64,000 nt of DNA from Laceyella putida (GCF_042665195.1 NZ_JBHTBW010000087.1:28516-92515), one strand, 5' to 3'. Shown: positions 23,146-31,845, counted from the first letter of the stretch. Notes: a model not told the origin generated them from the sequence alone. Translations and numbers: made by a program.

Positions 23146-24268
23146 GGGCTTGTCCTTCCTGTTGTTCTTGTTCCTCTTGTTGTGCCTGATGCAACAGAGT
23201 TAAAACATGGCTTAGTTCTTCCTGTGTCAATGTTTTAAATGGCTTGTTTTTGCTTTCCGTGTATCCTTTTATCACATCCGCATAGGTCGTGTTTTTCTTC
23301 CCATATTCAATCACAATGGCGCTAAGTAAATTCTTGTTTTCCATCAATTGACGGTGGAAATCCATCACTTCTTGATAGCTCCACAAGGAAATCTCTTCCT
23401 CTTTCTGCAATTCTATTTGCTTGATGTGACTGTCCAATTTGGGGTAAATCTTTGCTACATCTTGTAAAAAGGCAACGATTTGATTTTTTACATCGGTGTA
23501 GCTTTCCACCTCTTCTCCATCAATGAGCCATGTTTTTATTTTATTCACGACTTCCATCGTGATCGTTCCATCGTAGTCCTTGAACAATCCTGGCGTATCC
23601 TTCAACGCTTCAAACGTGTGATCTTGACGAAGCATAAACACAAAGTCAAACAAATAATCGTAGTCGTTCGATTGTTGCGGACGTACGCCGATTTTCTCCA
23701 CCTTGTATTTGGTCTTTCCTTTGTCATCCACCCCGTCTTCCTTGTAGGCATACTCTGTTTTGGCTCGAACCGTACAAATAATGTGGAGGGGCGAATGGAG
23801 AATCCGTTCTAACACCTTGCTGTGGTATTTTTTCGGCATCCGCCACGCATGGAAATCACTCATCCCCTTCTTTTTCGGATTGGCCGCCATGTCCGAAATC
23901 CCGCCCTCCCCTTCCCACTCATGGGTAAAGGAATCCAAGATCAAGCATTGAATCCCAGCTCTCTCACAAATGTCCAACGCATCCATGAATTTTTCCCATT
24001 GGTACGGAGGAGTGAGTCCCATGTGTGGGATTTTCGGTCCGATGAGTCCCACTTCCGGATCGTTCACCCCATAATGCATTTTCGCTCGATTGTATTCAGT
24101 ATCCAATATAGCGATCTTCTTCCAATCGCCCGTAAGTCCATAAGCGATACGAAGTGCATCACGCGTTTTCCCTGTTCCCCCTGGTCCACATACCACAATC
24201 CGCGCCTTCAATTGTTCTCGGCTCCCTTCCTCAAGCACCAGATACTTACCCTTGGCTAAGACGGACAT
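23138..24268 (-). CDS. AAA ATPase, Sak4-like recombination protein
   Basis: ATG at 24268 with AAAGGGG at 8 nt; 376 aa. Walker A GPGGTGKT at about residues 28-35, a RecA-like core with Walker B-like CLILDSFTHEW, then a helical C-terminal domain with an acidic Gln/Glu tail. Phage Sak4-type ATPases promote single-strand annealing or strand exchange with an SSB; an ssb gene is at 41205. The RecA fold is clear; Sak4 assignment is by pattern. Confidence 0.75.
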   Translation of the reverse strand: MSVLAKGKYLVLEEGSREQLKARIVVCGPGGTGKTRDALRIAYGLTGDWKKIAILDTEYNRAKMHYGVNDPEVGLIGPKIPHMGLTPPYQWEKFMDALDICERAGIQCLILDSFTHEWEGEGGISDMAANPKKKGMSDFHAWRMPKKYHSKVLERILHSPLHIICTVRAKTEYAYKEDGVDDKGKTKYKVEKIGVRPQQSNDYDYLFDFVFMLRQDHTFEALKDTPGLFKDYDGTITMEVVNKIKTWLIDGEEVESYTDVKNQIVAFLQDVAKIYPKLDSHIKQIELQKEEEISLWSYQEVMDFHRQLMENKNLLSAIVIEYGKKNTTYADVIKGYTESKNKPFKTLTQEELSHVLTLLHQAQQEEQEQQEGQAHE

Positions 24269-24419
24269 AATCACAACCCCTTTTGTACTTTTGAATTTAT
24301 TTGTTATGTTTATATTTAACTTGTAATATTATTATAATATAATTCAAGCTAAAGTAAAACTGATTTTTTACCCTTCTGACGATTTTTTTCTATTCATTCA
24401 CCCTTCCGACAAAATCCAG

Positions 24420-24631
24420 AGCGCACGATCACGAAAAAATTTTGCCAAAAAGGGAAATTCACTCGTTCTCCGTTTGACAAACTGTAGATATTCTGTAAAC
24501 AATATAACTATAGAAAATTCATTTCTCTTACGATTTAAATCCGAAAATAATCACACTTTGCGTCCAAAAACCCTTGTCTCTTCTTGTTATATAAATGAGA
24601 GTGAGAAAGATGAGTAAAGGAGAGAAGAAAA
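24420..24631 (+). promoter_or_regulatory. Upstream region of the repressor gene
   Basis: It carries a direct repeat ACCCTTC.GAC (about 24370 and 24402), a TTGACA box at about 24474 and the TGCGTCCAA repeat copy 4 (24551-24571). No gene in 24275-24631. Confidence 0.45.
24551..24571 (+). repeat. TGCGTCCAA-type dispersed repeat, copy 4
   Basis: TCACACTTTGCGTCCAAAAA, matching the family consensus, 60 bp before the XRE repressor start. Confidence 0.6.
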
Positions 24632-24994
24632 ATGACGCTGGGAGAGAGACTCAAACAGTTGAGGGAAAAACGGGGCTTGTCTCAAATCGAAGTGTCCAAA
24701 CGCACGGGCATTCCCAATCATTCGCTTAGCAACTATGAGCGCGACCAACGGACTCCGCCCATTGAATCCCAACGTATCCTAGCCGACTTTTATCACGTCA
24801 GCTTGGATTACCTGGTCAATGGCGTTCGGAACATCCCAAAACAAACATTAGATGAGTATCTAGATGATTATCTCGAAAACAATCAAGAAATCATCTTTGA
24901 CGGAATGCGACTCAGCGAAGAAGATGTGGAATACCTGATTAACAACTTTAAACTCTTTGTTTCCATGAAAAAAACCAGACAAAAAGAGGCCTGA
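24632..24994 (+). CDS. XRE-family repressor
   Basis: 120 aa, ATG with GGAGAG. N-terminal HTH (LGERLKQLREKRGLSQIEVS, then NHSLSNYERDQRTPP), then a helical acidic dimer domain and a basic end. Resembles SinR/ImmR-type phage and ICE repressors, so a candidate for element-wide control. Confidence 0.85.
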   Translation: MTLGERLKQLREKRGLSQIEVSKRTGIPNHSLSNYERDQRTPPIESQRILADFYHVSLDYLVNGVRNIPKQTLDEYLDDYLENNQEIIFDGMRLSEEDVEYLINNFKLFVSMKKTRQKEA

Positions 24995-25048
24995 CTCTCC
25001 TTGTCTGTTATTTTTGTCCTCATTATTCTTTATCATCATCCAGAAAAA

Positions 25049-25095
25049 CTCAGGCAAAGAGGGGATCATACGCCTGCTGTTTGCCTGAGTTTTTT
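25049..25095 (-). terminator. Strong terminator
   Basis: CTCAGGCAAA (25050-25059) and TTTGCCTGAG (25080-25089) pair across a long loop; A and T runs on the two sides make it bidirectional. Confidence 0.75.
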
Positions 25096-25248
25096 TCTGC
25101 CTAAATAATCTATGATCTCTTGCATTTCCTCGGGGTATTTGATTACTAATTCTTTGATTGCTGGTGTGATGTCGATCCGTGGTCCTGCAGTGACTTGAAC
25201 TCCCAACTCATCAATTAGTTTAATCAAAAGATGGATTTTTCTGTGCAC
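25066..25248 (-). CDS. Small hypothetical protein (60 aa, GTG start)
   Basis: GTG at 25248 with GGAGGGG 5 nt upstream. Starts VHRKIHLLIKLIDELGVQVT and ends KKLRQTAGV; helical. The end overlaps the terminator stem. No family recognised. Confidence 0.55.
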   Translation of the reverse strand: MHRKIHLLIKLIDELGVQVTAGPRIDITPAIKELVIKYPEEMQEIIDYLGRKKLRQTAGV

Positions 25249-25590
25249 TGCTACCCCTCCAATACTTTCAATCCCTTAGAACATTATTTTATAATTAAAC
25301 GCACTCAAGAACAAACGTTCTTCACACAAAACTTTTATGAAATATGGATATATTCATTAAAACAAACGATAAATCAATAAGCAATACGGCGATTTGCTAT
25401 AATCGATCATTAAATTTTATTAAAATTAAAATCAACAAACTTTTTGTTGCATTGACTATAAAAAGAGAAACGTTTCCGAACAAACTAATTACAGACTAAA
25501 AAATAAAATATTTTTGCTTTATATACCGTAAAAATAAAGTGGTTAAAATCAGTCTACCTTTCCACGTATAATAAAGGGAGGATGGGATAA
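25249..25590. promoter_or_regulatory. Upstream region of the RNPP regulator
   Basis: A/T-rich 340-bp stretch without a gene. AAGAAC and GTTCTT form a dyad (25309-25324) that may be an operator. TTTCCACGTATAATAAAGGG at 25559 contains the likely -10 TATAAT of the regulator gene. Confidence 0.45.
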
Positions 25591-26868
25591 TTGAGATTCT
25601 ATATCATCGAAGTAGGGAAGTATTTGCAGAGAAAACGAAACGAGCTCGGTCTCAAGTTGAAATATTTCTCAAACCAAGGCATATCGCCCTCCACCATCAG
25701 CAAGATCGAAAACGGCTCCCCTAACGTAAGTGAAGAAATGATTCTCAAGTATGCCCGATTGTTGAATGTGAAAGAAGAAGAACTCATTCAGCTTTCACAA
25801 ACAAAAGAACACGCTCCAGATTCCTGGTCAGATGAGATCGATATCCTTGAAAATCTGCTCGAGATTGATCCGGATTCTGTGATCGAGAAAACCAAAGCTC
25901 GTTACTCAGAGCATCCCATATACCCCTATCTCCAAGGAAAAGCCTACAGCGTGAAAAAGCAGTATCAAAAAGCGATGAAACACTTCATCGAGACCATTCG
26001 ACTTTGCAAAGAGGAACACGATCATCTTAATATCAAACCCGCCGCACAAATCAGTGTAGGAAACATTCACTTCTACGATCAACAACTTGAACTGGCCATC
26101 AAACTGACAGAAGAGGCAAAGGAATCATGGGTTCCAGAAGGAGAGCGCTCCTATCTTTATTCATATATCTTATTGAACCTAGCGATCTATTATCGAAAGG
26201 CAGAACGTTACGAGGATTTTGAAGAAACGCTCAATGAGCTATGGGATCACAAAGAACAACTGGATAGCGTAAACACGAAAGTCATTGTGATCGAACATCA
26301 AGCCTGGCTCCTCTACAATCACAAACAATATGACAAAGCCATTCATTTTATTAAAGAAGGCATTCTTCTTGCCCGATTAAATCAATTATGGGAGCGGCGA
26401 TGTGACCTTTGGACCTTGCTTGGAGATGTCTACCATGAAAAAAACGAAGACGAGTTAGCCATCCAATCCTATCTCGCAGCGATCGCTACGAAAAAGGAGA
26501 TTCCTCAACACAAGATCATTCCTGCATGTACGAAGTGTGCACTTCTTTACCTCAAACAAAAAAGATTCGATCAAGCGGAGGAACTATTACATACAGCCAA
26601 AAAAATCTGTGATCAGAAAACTCCTACCAATGATCAAATCGACCTGATGATCTCCTTTGGAGAAGTCTATCTTCAACAAGGTAAGCTTGAAAAAGCTGTT
26701 GACTATTTTATGAAAGCATTGTCTTTCAATCACATCCCCAAAAGGAAAAAGAAAATCGCGCTGATCTCCCTATGCCAATGTTATCAAGTATTGGACAAAC
26801 AAAAGTTTGAAGAATATAAAACCGCCCTTTATCATTGGGGCGTTCAAGCCAAGGAGGAAGTATTATGA
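25591..26868 (+). CDS. RNPP-type regulator (HTH + TPR), peptide pheromone receptor
   Basis: 425 aa, TTG start behind GGGAGG. Residues about 8-62 are an XRE HTH (LQRKRNELGLKLKYFSNQGI, STISKIENG); from about 75 on there are tandem TPR helices (YLQGKAYSVKKQYQKAMKHF…). This is the NprR/PlcR/PrgX layout in which an imported short peptide switches DNA binding. The peptide gene overlaps its stop codon. The target promoter is not known; the plasmid transfer and capsid genes are candidates. Confidence 0.85.
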   Translation: MRFYIIEVGKYLQRKRNELGLKLKYFSNQGISPSTISKIENGSPNVSEEMILKYARLLNVKEEELIQLSQTKEHAPDSWSDEIDILENLLEIDPDSVIEKTKARYSEHPIYPYLQGKAYSVKKQYQKAMKHFIETIRLCKEEHDHLNIKPAAQISVGNIHFYDQQLELAIKLTEEAKESWVPEGERSYLYSYILLNLAIYYRKAERYEDFEETLNELWDHKEQLDSVNTKVIVIEHQAWLLYNHKQYDKAIHFIKEGILLARLNQLWERRCDLWTLLGDVYHEKNEDELAIQSYLAAIATKKEIPQHKIIPACTKCALLYLKQKRFDQAEELLHTAKKICDQKTPTNDQIDLMISFGEVYLQQGKLEKAVDYFMKALSFNHIPKRKKKIALISLCQCYQVLDKQKFEEYKTALYHWGVQAKEEVL

Positions 26869-27008
26869 AGTTATTTGTAAAGACCATTTTGTTAGGCTCC
26901 ATTCTCTTTGCCCTATCCGCTACATTTTCGACTGAACCCGTTTGGCCTAGTCCACCAGCAGAAGCACAATCCTATTCAGCTTTAGATGATGACCCGGTTT
27001 GGCCATAA
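26865..27008 (+). CDS. Pheromone precursor peptide (Phr/PapR type)
   Basis: 47 aa, ATG overlapping the regulator's TGA, AAGGAGG at 7 nt. A secretory signal (MKLFVKTILLGSILFALSAT) is followed by FSTEPVWPSPPAEA and the C-terminal DDDPVWP. The repeated (E/D)PVWP marks the likely mature signal, about five to seven residues at the C-terminus, as in NprX, PapR or Phr. It would be exported, trimmed and re-imported by Opp. A strong terminator (27010-27056) follows. Confidence 0.8.
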   Translation: MKLFVKTILLGSILFALSATFSTEPVWPSPPAEAQSYSALDDDPVWP

Positions 27009-27009
27009 A

Positions 27010-27056
27010 GAAAACACCAGGGCTCCATCGATGTGATGTGGCTCTGGTGTTTTTTA
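27010..27056 (+). terminator. Strong terminator
   Basis: AACACCAGGGCTCC and GGCTCTGGTGTT pair, followed by a T run. Confidence 0.85.
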
Positions 27057-27059
27057 GAG

Positions 27060-27533
27060 TCAAAATCTAACCTTCCATATCCTTCTCATGTGCTGCCAAA
27101 AACTAAGACGAGGCCCACCGGTGATCTCATGTACCTTCTCCACACACCAATCCAATTTTTTGTTGATCTGATTACTGTTAAACCGCTTAACTTTCAGCTT
27201 ATAATGCTTCTTCAATACATATTCTTTTTTGCGATCCCGCTCTTTTTGTGCTGGTGAGCTGTGATAGGCTTTTCCGTCCGCTTCAATCGCCAGTTTGTAT
27301 TTTGGAATATACAAATCCACTTCCAAGTCCCCAAAAAGGATATGGGTTTTTACACGGTAGCCGGCACTTGTCAGAGCCAAATATAATCTCTTCTCAAGAT
27401 AAAAGTCACGATCACTGACCTTCACTAGCTGCCAATCCGGCCAACGCTTTTCCTTCAATACAATCCGAACAAATCGAATACACGCCTTAACCAAATTTCT
27501 TGCCCGAATATAACGTATCTTCAAAGGCGGCAT
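27060..27533 (-). CDS. DUF559/Vsr-like endonuclease-fold protein
   Basis: ATG at 27533 behind GGGGG; 157 aa. An N-terminal basic helical region, then a PD-(D/E)XK-like core: LEVDLYIPKYKLAIEADGKA (D…E) with YHSSPAQKERDRKKEYVLKK, as in DUF559 and Vsr-type proteins. It may be a nuclease of defence or repair. The longer frame to 27614 has no ribosome site. Confidence 0.7.
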   Translation of the reverse strand: MPPLKIRYIRARNLVKACIRFVRIVLKEKRWPDWQLVKVSDRDFYLEKRLYLALTSAGYRVKTHILFGDLEVDLYIPKYKLAIEADGKAYHSSPAQKERDRKKEYVLKKHYKLKVKRFNSNQINKKLDWCVEKVHEITGGPRLSFWQHMRRIWKVRF

Positions 27534-27599
27534 GCTTATCCCCCTCTTTTCGTATCCTTCCCTTTTCATTTTATCTGAATTTATGCAAAATATCAGACA

Positions 27600-27640
27600 A
27601 AAAACCTTGTCCATAGAACAAGGCTACTTGGACAAGGTTT
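27600..27640 (-). terminator. Terminator
   Basis: AAACCTTGTCCA pairs perfectly with TGGACAAGGTTT; leftward T run. Confidence 0.75.
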
Positions 27641-27693
27641 GTAGAGGGTGCGAGAACGGATTTCGGGACCATCATATGTTGATTTTCCAGTCG

Positions 27694-28308
27694 TTAGTTT
27701 CTATGTAACTCTTCAGTAAAACTGTTTCTTATATTGATAATTTCAGTTAATATTAAAAAATGGAGGGCTTTTGGATTTATTACTTCTCTTTGGTCCAAGT
27801 AATGAAAGAGAATAGATATATGTTTTGAAGCTTTTGCACTCAAGGATCTTTTGTATAATTGATAACTCCAATTTTTGATTTGATTAGTAAACTTAACTCG
27901 CTCTTCTAAATCAGTAGATTGAACATAAGCCCGTTCAAATTCCCATAATATTTCTTGCAAGATATCATTTACTTCATGAACTTTTTCTCTTTTATATTCA
28001 AAATGATCTTTTTTAATTTGAGTTTCTTGTTGGACAAGATACGTGAGAAATGCTCCTCCAAATCCGATAACAGCAGCAAATACTTCCGGACTTACTATTG
28101 CTTTTTTTATTTCAGAATGAATAGGACTAATTAAAACCAGATAAGAAATATTAATCATAGTCACCGAAAGTAGGATTATAAAAAAGAAATACAATCCATA
28201 AGATAAATACTTTAACATCCTTTCTGAACGTTCTATTTTTAATTTGGATTCGAGGATTTCCTTGTGTTCTTCAGGAAAATCCTCAGGATAATTATCCTTA
28301 TATTTCAA
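27694..28308 (-). CDS. Two-TM membrane protein (205 aa)
   Basis: TTG at 28308, 8 nt after AAAGGAG, is the best start. TM1 at about residues 36-62; PEVFAAVIGFGGAFLTYLVQ forms TM2, followed by a cytosolic helical domain (HFEYKREKVHEVNDILQEIL). Unknown function; the PEV.AA motif before TM2 is shared with the neighbour at 28322 and, more loosely, 4741. Confidence 0.65.
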   Translation of the reverse strand: MKYKDNYPEDFPEEHKEILESKLKIERSERMLKYLSYGLYFFFIILLSVTMINISYLVLISPIHSEIKKAIVSPEVFAAVIGFGGAFLTYLVQQETQIKKDHFEYKREKVHEVNDILQEILWEFERAYVQSTDLEERVKFTNQIKNWSYQLYKRSLSAKASKHISILFHYLDQREVINPKALHFLILTEIINIRNSFTEELHRN

Positions 28309-28321
28309 GTTTATCACTCCT

Positions 28322-29236
28322 TTACTTGGACAAGGCTTGGATATCTTTATCGATCGCAGTCAAATCGAGTTCTCGCTCAATCAATTTCGTGAGTTCCCTA
28401 CTGTACTGTGAAAAAAGTTCATGGTCTGCGTCCAAAATGGGATCTTCTTTTTCATACGAGCAGAGGTCAAACATGAGTTGTAGCTGGTCCCGGATCGGCT
28501 TCGATATGTATACGCGGTGGAGATGCCGGAATTCATCTAAATCGATCAACGCTTCCTTCATCCGTTCATGGTTCTCCGGCTCTCTCGCTAAGATGCGGCG
28601 AAGTTTCCGGTTCTTCTGATCCATCTGGGGATACAAGTTAATCCGCTCATCCAAGAATTTTTGCACCATGTTAGATCGAGATTGTGTAAGTAAGGCTTGA
28701 TGCGTTTTGTGGTTGAAATAGATGGTTACGGCGATAGTGAGGAAGATGAAGGAGCCATTGATAAATGCGGCATCCACTTCCGGGCTGAATCGTTTGCGGG
28801 GCCAGATTTCATTAATAACTATGGTTGATATCACTGCAAGACCAATTATTGCAACAACAGAGAGTGCGATTTTTAAATGAGGTAATTGTCTCAACTGTTT
28901 CTGAAATTTACTTTGCGGCACATCATTCTTTTTTACTTGCTCAATGAGTTTAGGCTGATCGCCTGCATCTTTTTTTAGCTGATTGTCTGCAGCTTTTTTC
29001 ATTTTCAGTCCAATAATCCAAGATAAAACTACAGAACCACTTATCATAATAAGTGTAGTAGTAGTAAGGGTCAAATTAACATCAAAAATAAAATCTATAG
29101 CAAGAACAACCAAAACCATCAAAATTGTCGTCAACATAAAAAGTGGCATACCAACCAACATCCAAAAAAGAGCGTCATCACCTTCATCAATTAAGGCTTC
29201 ACTCTCTTCATCAATATCCCTTTGCTTTTTTTTCAT
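28322..29236 (-). CDS. Multi-TM membrane protein (304 aa), tandem with previous
   Basis: ATG with GGGGATAGG. TM helices at about 22-47, 56-77, 126-146 and 160-180; the last is preceded by SPEVDAAFINGSF and followed by a cytosolic helical domain with EALIDLDEFRHLHRVY. It is 13 bp upstream of the 205-aa gene, so the two are one operon. The repeated layout suggests a pair acting together at the membrane; no function can be assigned. Confidence 0.65.
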   Translation of the reverse strand: MKKKQRDIDEESEALIDEGDDALFWMLVGMPLFMLTTILMVLVVLAIDFIFDVNLTLTTTTLIMISGSVVLSWIIGLKMKKAADNQLKKDAGDQPKLIEQVKKNDVPQSKFQKQLRQLPHLKIALSVVAIIGLAVISTIVINEIWPRKRFSPEVDAAFINGSFIFLTIAVTIYFNHKTHQALLTQSRSNMVQKFLDERINLYPQMDQKNRKLRRILAREPENHERMKEALIDLDEFRHLHRVYISKPIRDQLQLMFDLCSYEKEDPILDADHELFSQYSRELTKLIERELDLTAIDKDIQALSK

Positions 29237-29267
29237 TCCTATCCCCCCTTCTCCCTCATATAAAACA

Positions 29268-29295
29268 AAAAACCTTGCTTTTACTTCAGCAAGGA
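29268..29295 (-). terminator. Terminator
   Basis: CCTTGCT pairs with AGCAAGG, T run leftward; ends the serine-recombinase-like gene. Confidence 0.7.
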
Positions 29296-29868
29296 TTCAT
29301 CCATTTCCTGTTTCAATTCACTATGTAACTTCTCTTTCGCCATCTGCTTCTGCTGCTCTTCCGTCAACGTATGGAGAATGCGATAAAACGTCGAGCGCGA
29401 AATCCCCAAGATGCCACAGACTTCATTCACGCTCAGATTCTCTCTGACGTAATACATAAACTTCTGCTGAAAGGCGGGGTCTTCCCATTTCTTGATTCGA
29501 CCGGCCTTTTTCGACGTCTTCTCCATTCCCTTTTTCGTCCGCTCGCTTATCACACTGGTCTCCATCTCCAACAGGATCGGAGCCATCTTCTTCAGTTCAT
29601 CCAGTTCTAACCGATCATCCAAGAGTTCGACTTCACATGGAACCTGGACAAATGCGCGCAACATCTCAGATATGGTCCGTCCCAGGCAAGTAAGATCCAC
29701 AAGAACCAGTGTATCCTCAGGAGAAAGCTGATCCATCAGACGATTCCACTGAATGTTCGCGGTTTTTCGAGAATACATGAGCTTTTCCACGATGATTTTC
29801 TCACAACCTACGAATCGAAGCCTATCAATTTCATCCTTTCTACCATCCACGGTGTATCCGATCCTCAT
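29281..29868 (-). CDS. Serine-recombinase-like protein lacking catalytic residues
   Basis: ATG at 29868 with GGAGGAG; 195 aa. The resolvase fold is plain (GCEKIIVEKL, LSPEDTLVLVDLTCLGRTIS, ISERTKKGMEK, and the C-terminal HTH NLSVNEVCGILGISRSTFYR). But the nucleophile region, usually GYxRVS, reads GYTVDG, and the LDRLGRS motif reads LTCLGRT, so Ser10-type and Arg68-type residues are lost. It probably binds DNA without cutting it. A near-copy of the dispersed 18-bp site lies 51 bp upstream. Confidence 0.8.
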   Translation of the reverse strand: MRIGYTVDGRKDEIDRLRFVGCEKIIVEKLMYSRKTANIQWNRLMDQLSPEDTLVLVDLTCLGRTISEMLRAFVQVPCEVELLDDRLELDELKKMAPILLEMETSVISERTKKGMEKTSKKAGRIKKWEDPAFQQKFMYYVRENLSVNEVCGILGISRSTFYRILHTLTEEQQKQMAKEKLHSELKQEMDESLLK

Positions 29869-29918
29869 CCGGTTTCTCCTCCGTTTATTCACATATCCAT
29901 GAACATGTTATGTTTTCA

Positions 29919-29976
29919 TTGTATCAAAAAGGTGTTCAAACGACTAGTGGTCTATTTATTTTATCACTTAGTCAAA
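29919..29976 (+). promoter_or_regulatory. Res-like region upstream of the serine-recombinase-like gene
   Basis: TGTATCAAAAAGGTGTTC (17 of 18 with the dispersed sites) and a second AGTCAAAGGTGTTTTC about 22 bp downstream. Two half-similar boxes in tandem look like resolvase-binding subsites. A TTTTCA-17-TAAAAT promoter reads rightward from about 29975. Confidence 0.55.
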
Positions 29977-30039
29977 GGTGTTTTCAATTTTATATCATTC
30001 TGTTAAAATGAACATATCGTGTCGATGGTGACGAAGTTT

Positions 30040-30365
30040 GCGGGTTCTGATAGAATGGGAGGAAAAAATAGACAAAAAAAGAGACTCCCTAAGGAGCCCA
30101 AACCAGATTATAGCATTACAAAAAAAAGAGCCTTCAACCTCTCCCCCGAGGATAGAAGGAAAAACCGTTGGTCTCATTGAGAGACAAAAAGAAGAAACTA
30201 AACTTTCATGTCACCCATCGGAGTGACACAAAAGAGGCTGTCTTATTCAAATACATAAGTTACCCTTAGTTTACCCATTTTTTGAATAAACGTCAACTAA
30301 GGTAACTTTCGTGTGCCTCCTGTGTCTTCTTCGATGGAAATCGAAAACGCATAGGAGGTCTTTTT
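30040..30365 (+). other. Replication-gene leader with hairpins
   Basis: No convincing gene. TGTCAC and GTGACA form a hairpin (30211-30231). GTTACC.TTAGTT and AACTAAGGTAAC form a long dyad (about 30255-30306). AGGAGG at 30354 serves rep. These structures suggest control of rep by RNA or by Rep binding, since TGTCACCC also appears in the intragenic iterons. Confidence 0.5.
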
Positions 30366-31700
30366 ATGTCCAAAAAACCAGAAGAACAAAACTTTCTGTT
30401 TATGGCCGGACAAAGCAAAGCGGAACGGATATTTCAAGACAATTTCGTGTTAACGGATAAAGAATCAGGTTTCAAAATTATCAAAGAACACGGAACGAAT
30501 GCGTTTACCATGTGGTGGATCCTACAATCGTATTGCTACGGTAAAGGAAAGGCCCATGCATTCCCAAGCCTGAAAACACTGTCCAAGCTGGTGAAAAAAT
30601 CAGAGCGAACGGTTCAACGCTGGTTAGATGATCTGGCCAAAGCCAAAGGAATCAAGATTGTTCCTTGCTTTTGGGAAGACACCGGTTTTCAATCGTCTAA
30701 CCTCTACGTACTCAATCATGACTTTCCAGAGGTTCCCGAATGGTGGGATACCTTCTTTCAACATGGGGCGATCCGGACAAGAGATAACCAATTCTCTGAA
30801 CGGCCAGAACCCAGTAAAAAAGCCCCTGACAAAAATGTCGTCCCTATAAAATCAGCCCCGACAAAAATGTCATCCCCTGAAAATCAAGGGTCTTCTGATC
30901 AAGATGGTCAAGAACTCAATAACGAAGGGGATGACAAAAATGTCACCCCTGAAATTCCGGGCACGACAAAAATGTCACCCCTTGAAAATCAAGGGTTAGA
31001 GGCGAAAAGTGGGGAAAACCCCGAAACTCAGGCCCCGACAAATTTGTCACCCCAAGAAGAAGAAGAAACAACTTCTTTTCAAGAAGAAGAATTAAATACT
31101 ATTAAGAAGAAGAACAACAACAACAGTACTTATATAGATAATAGAGTAGATACAGATATGGGAACTGATCAAGAAGAGAAAAACGTTGTTGTTGTTGATT
31201 CTCAAAAATCGGAAATCATTGCTTTGTTTGAAAAGAAAATGCAAATGAAGCTATCAGAAGAGGGTTTCAATGAACTTGTTCAGTTGACCATCGGTAACTT
31301 GAAAGCCAACCAGAAGGAGATTTCTTCTGAGTCCATTGTTGCCCGCCTCAAAGAATATATTCATCACGTGGACCAATATAACCGACCATTCAAGACCAAC
31401 GGCTATATTGTCTTGCGCAATGCGATCCGGGATAACTATGTGTATGTCAATCATCCGATTGGACAGCCCAAGAACCAATATGCCTCCTCTCCACGCTGGA
31501 ATCATCATGAGGAAGGAAACGAAAATCAGATGGACAGCCCCCGTCTGAAAGCCTTAAAAATGCGGAAAATCGATCTATTCTCGGAAATGACCCGTCTGAA
31601 AAGAGAGGAACCGGACAGAACAGACAAGCTGGCGGCTGCTCAGGCCGAATTCGAACGGGTGAGAGAGGAAATCAAGAAACTAGAAAAATCGTGTTCTTAA
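30366..31700 (+). CDS. Replication initiation protein (HTH_36 type) with intragenic iterons
   Basis: 444 aa, ATG behind AGGAGG. Residues about 35-110 form a winged helix (FTMWWILQSY, PSLKTLSKLVKKSERTVQRW). A hydrophilic middle (about 150-240) is encoded by five iterons. Residues about 280-350 hold a DnaD/RepA-like helical domain, and a coiled coil ends the protein. HTH_36-containing plasmid and phage replication proteins work this way, opening the origin and loading helicase; a DnaI-like loader is at 54225. It is not a standard RepA_N sequence. Confidence 0.75.
   Translation: MSKKPEEQNFLFMAGQSKAERIFQDNFVLTDKESGFKIIKEHGTNAFTMWWILQSYCYGKGKAHAFPSLKTLSKLVKKSERTVQRWLDDLAKAKGIKIVPCFWEDTGFQSSNLYVLNHDFPEVPEWWDTFFQHGAIRTRDNQFSERPEPSKKAPDKNVVPIKSAPTKMSSPENQGSSDQDGQELNNEGDDKNVTPEIPGTTKMSPLENQGLEAKSGENPETQAPTNLSPQEEEETTSFQEEELNTIKKKNNNNSTYIDNRVDTDMGTDQEEKNVVVVDSQKSEIIALFEKKMQMKLSEEGFNELVQLTIGNLKANQKEISSESIVARLKEYIHHVDQYNRPFKTNGYIVLRNAIRDNYVYVNHPIGQPKNQYASSPRWNHHEEGNENQMDSPRLKALKMRKIDLFSEMTRLKREEPDRTDKLAAAQAEFERVREEIKKLEKSCS
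30823..31056. repeat. Five intragenic iterons, candidate replication origin
   Basis: GACAAAAATGTC (or GACAAATTTGTC) followed by CCC occurs at about 30828, 30860, 30933, 30964 and 31037. The core is palindromic and the copies share flanks such as CCCC before and TGAAAATCAAGGG after. Repeats inside rep commonly form the origin of theta plasmids. Confidence 0.75.
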
Positions 31701-31738
31701 TCGATAGAGGAAGACCGTCATAGATGGTTCTCAGAGCG

Positions 31739-31760
31739 AACAGAACACCTTTTTGAGACA
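31739..31760 (-). repeat. Dispersed 18-bp recombinase-type site, copy b
   Basis: Minus-strand copy of TGTCTCAAAAAGGTGTTC, extended to 22 bp identical with copy c (33448-33469), in direct orientation to it. Confidence 0.8.
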
Positions 31761-31845
31761 GCCTAAATGGAGAAAGAATAGGATGGGTAGGGAGAGAGGT
31801 TACATATAAGAAAAAACGTATAGTCTGAGAGAAAGATAGAAAGGT

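Noticed and set aside
28428..28445. TGCGTCCAAAA inside the membrane-protein gene at 28322
   Set aside because: Coding sequence, lacks the TCACA part of the repeat; probably chance.
29995..30226. Overlapping 60-62-codon frames on both strands upstream of rep
   Set aside because: Neither has a ribosome site, and the region has hairpins and a promoter typical of a leader.
3752..31760. 28-kb composite transposon bounded by inverted 18-bp repeats a and b
   Set aside because: No transposase in the window and three more copies exist, so paired transposon ends are not supported.
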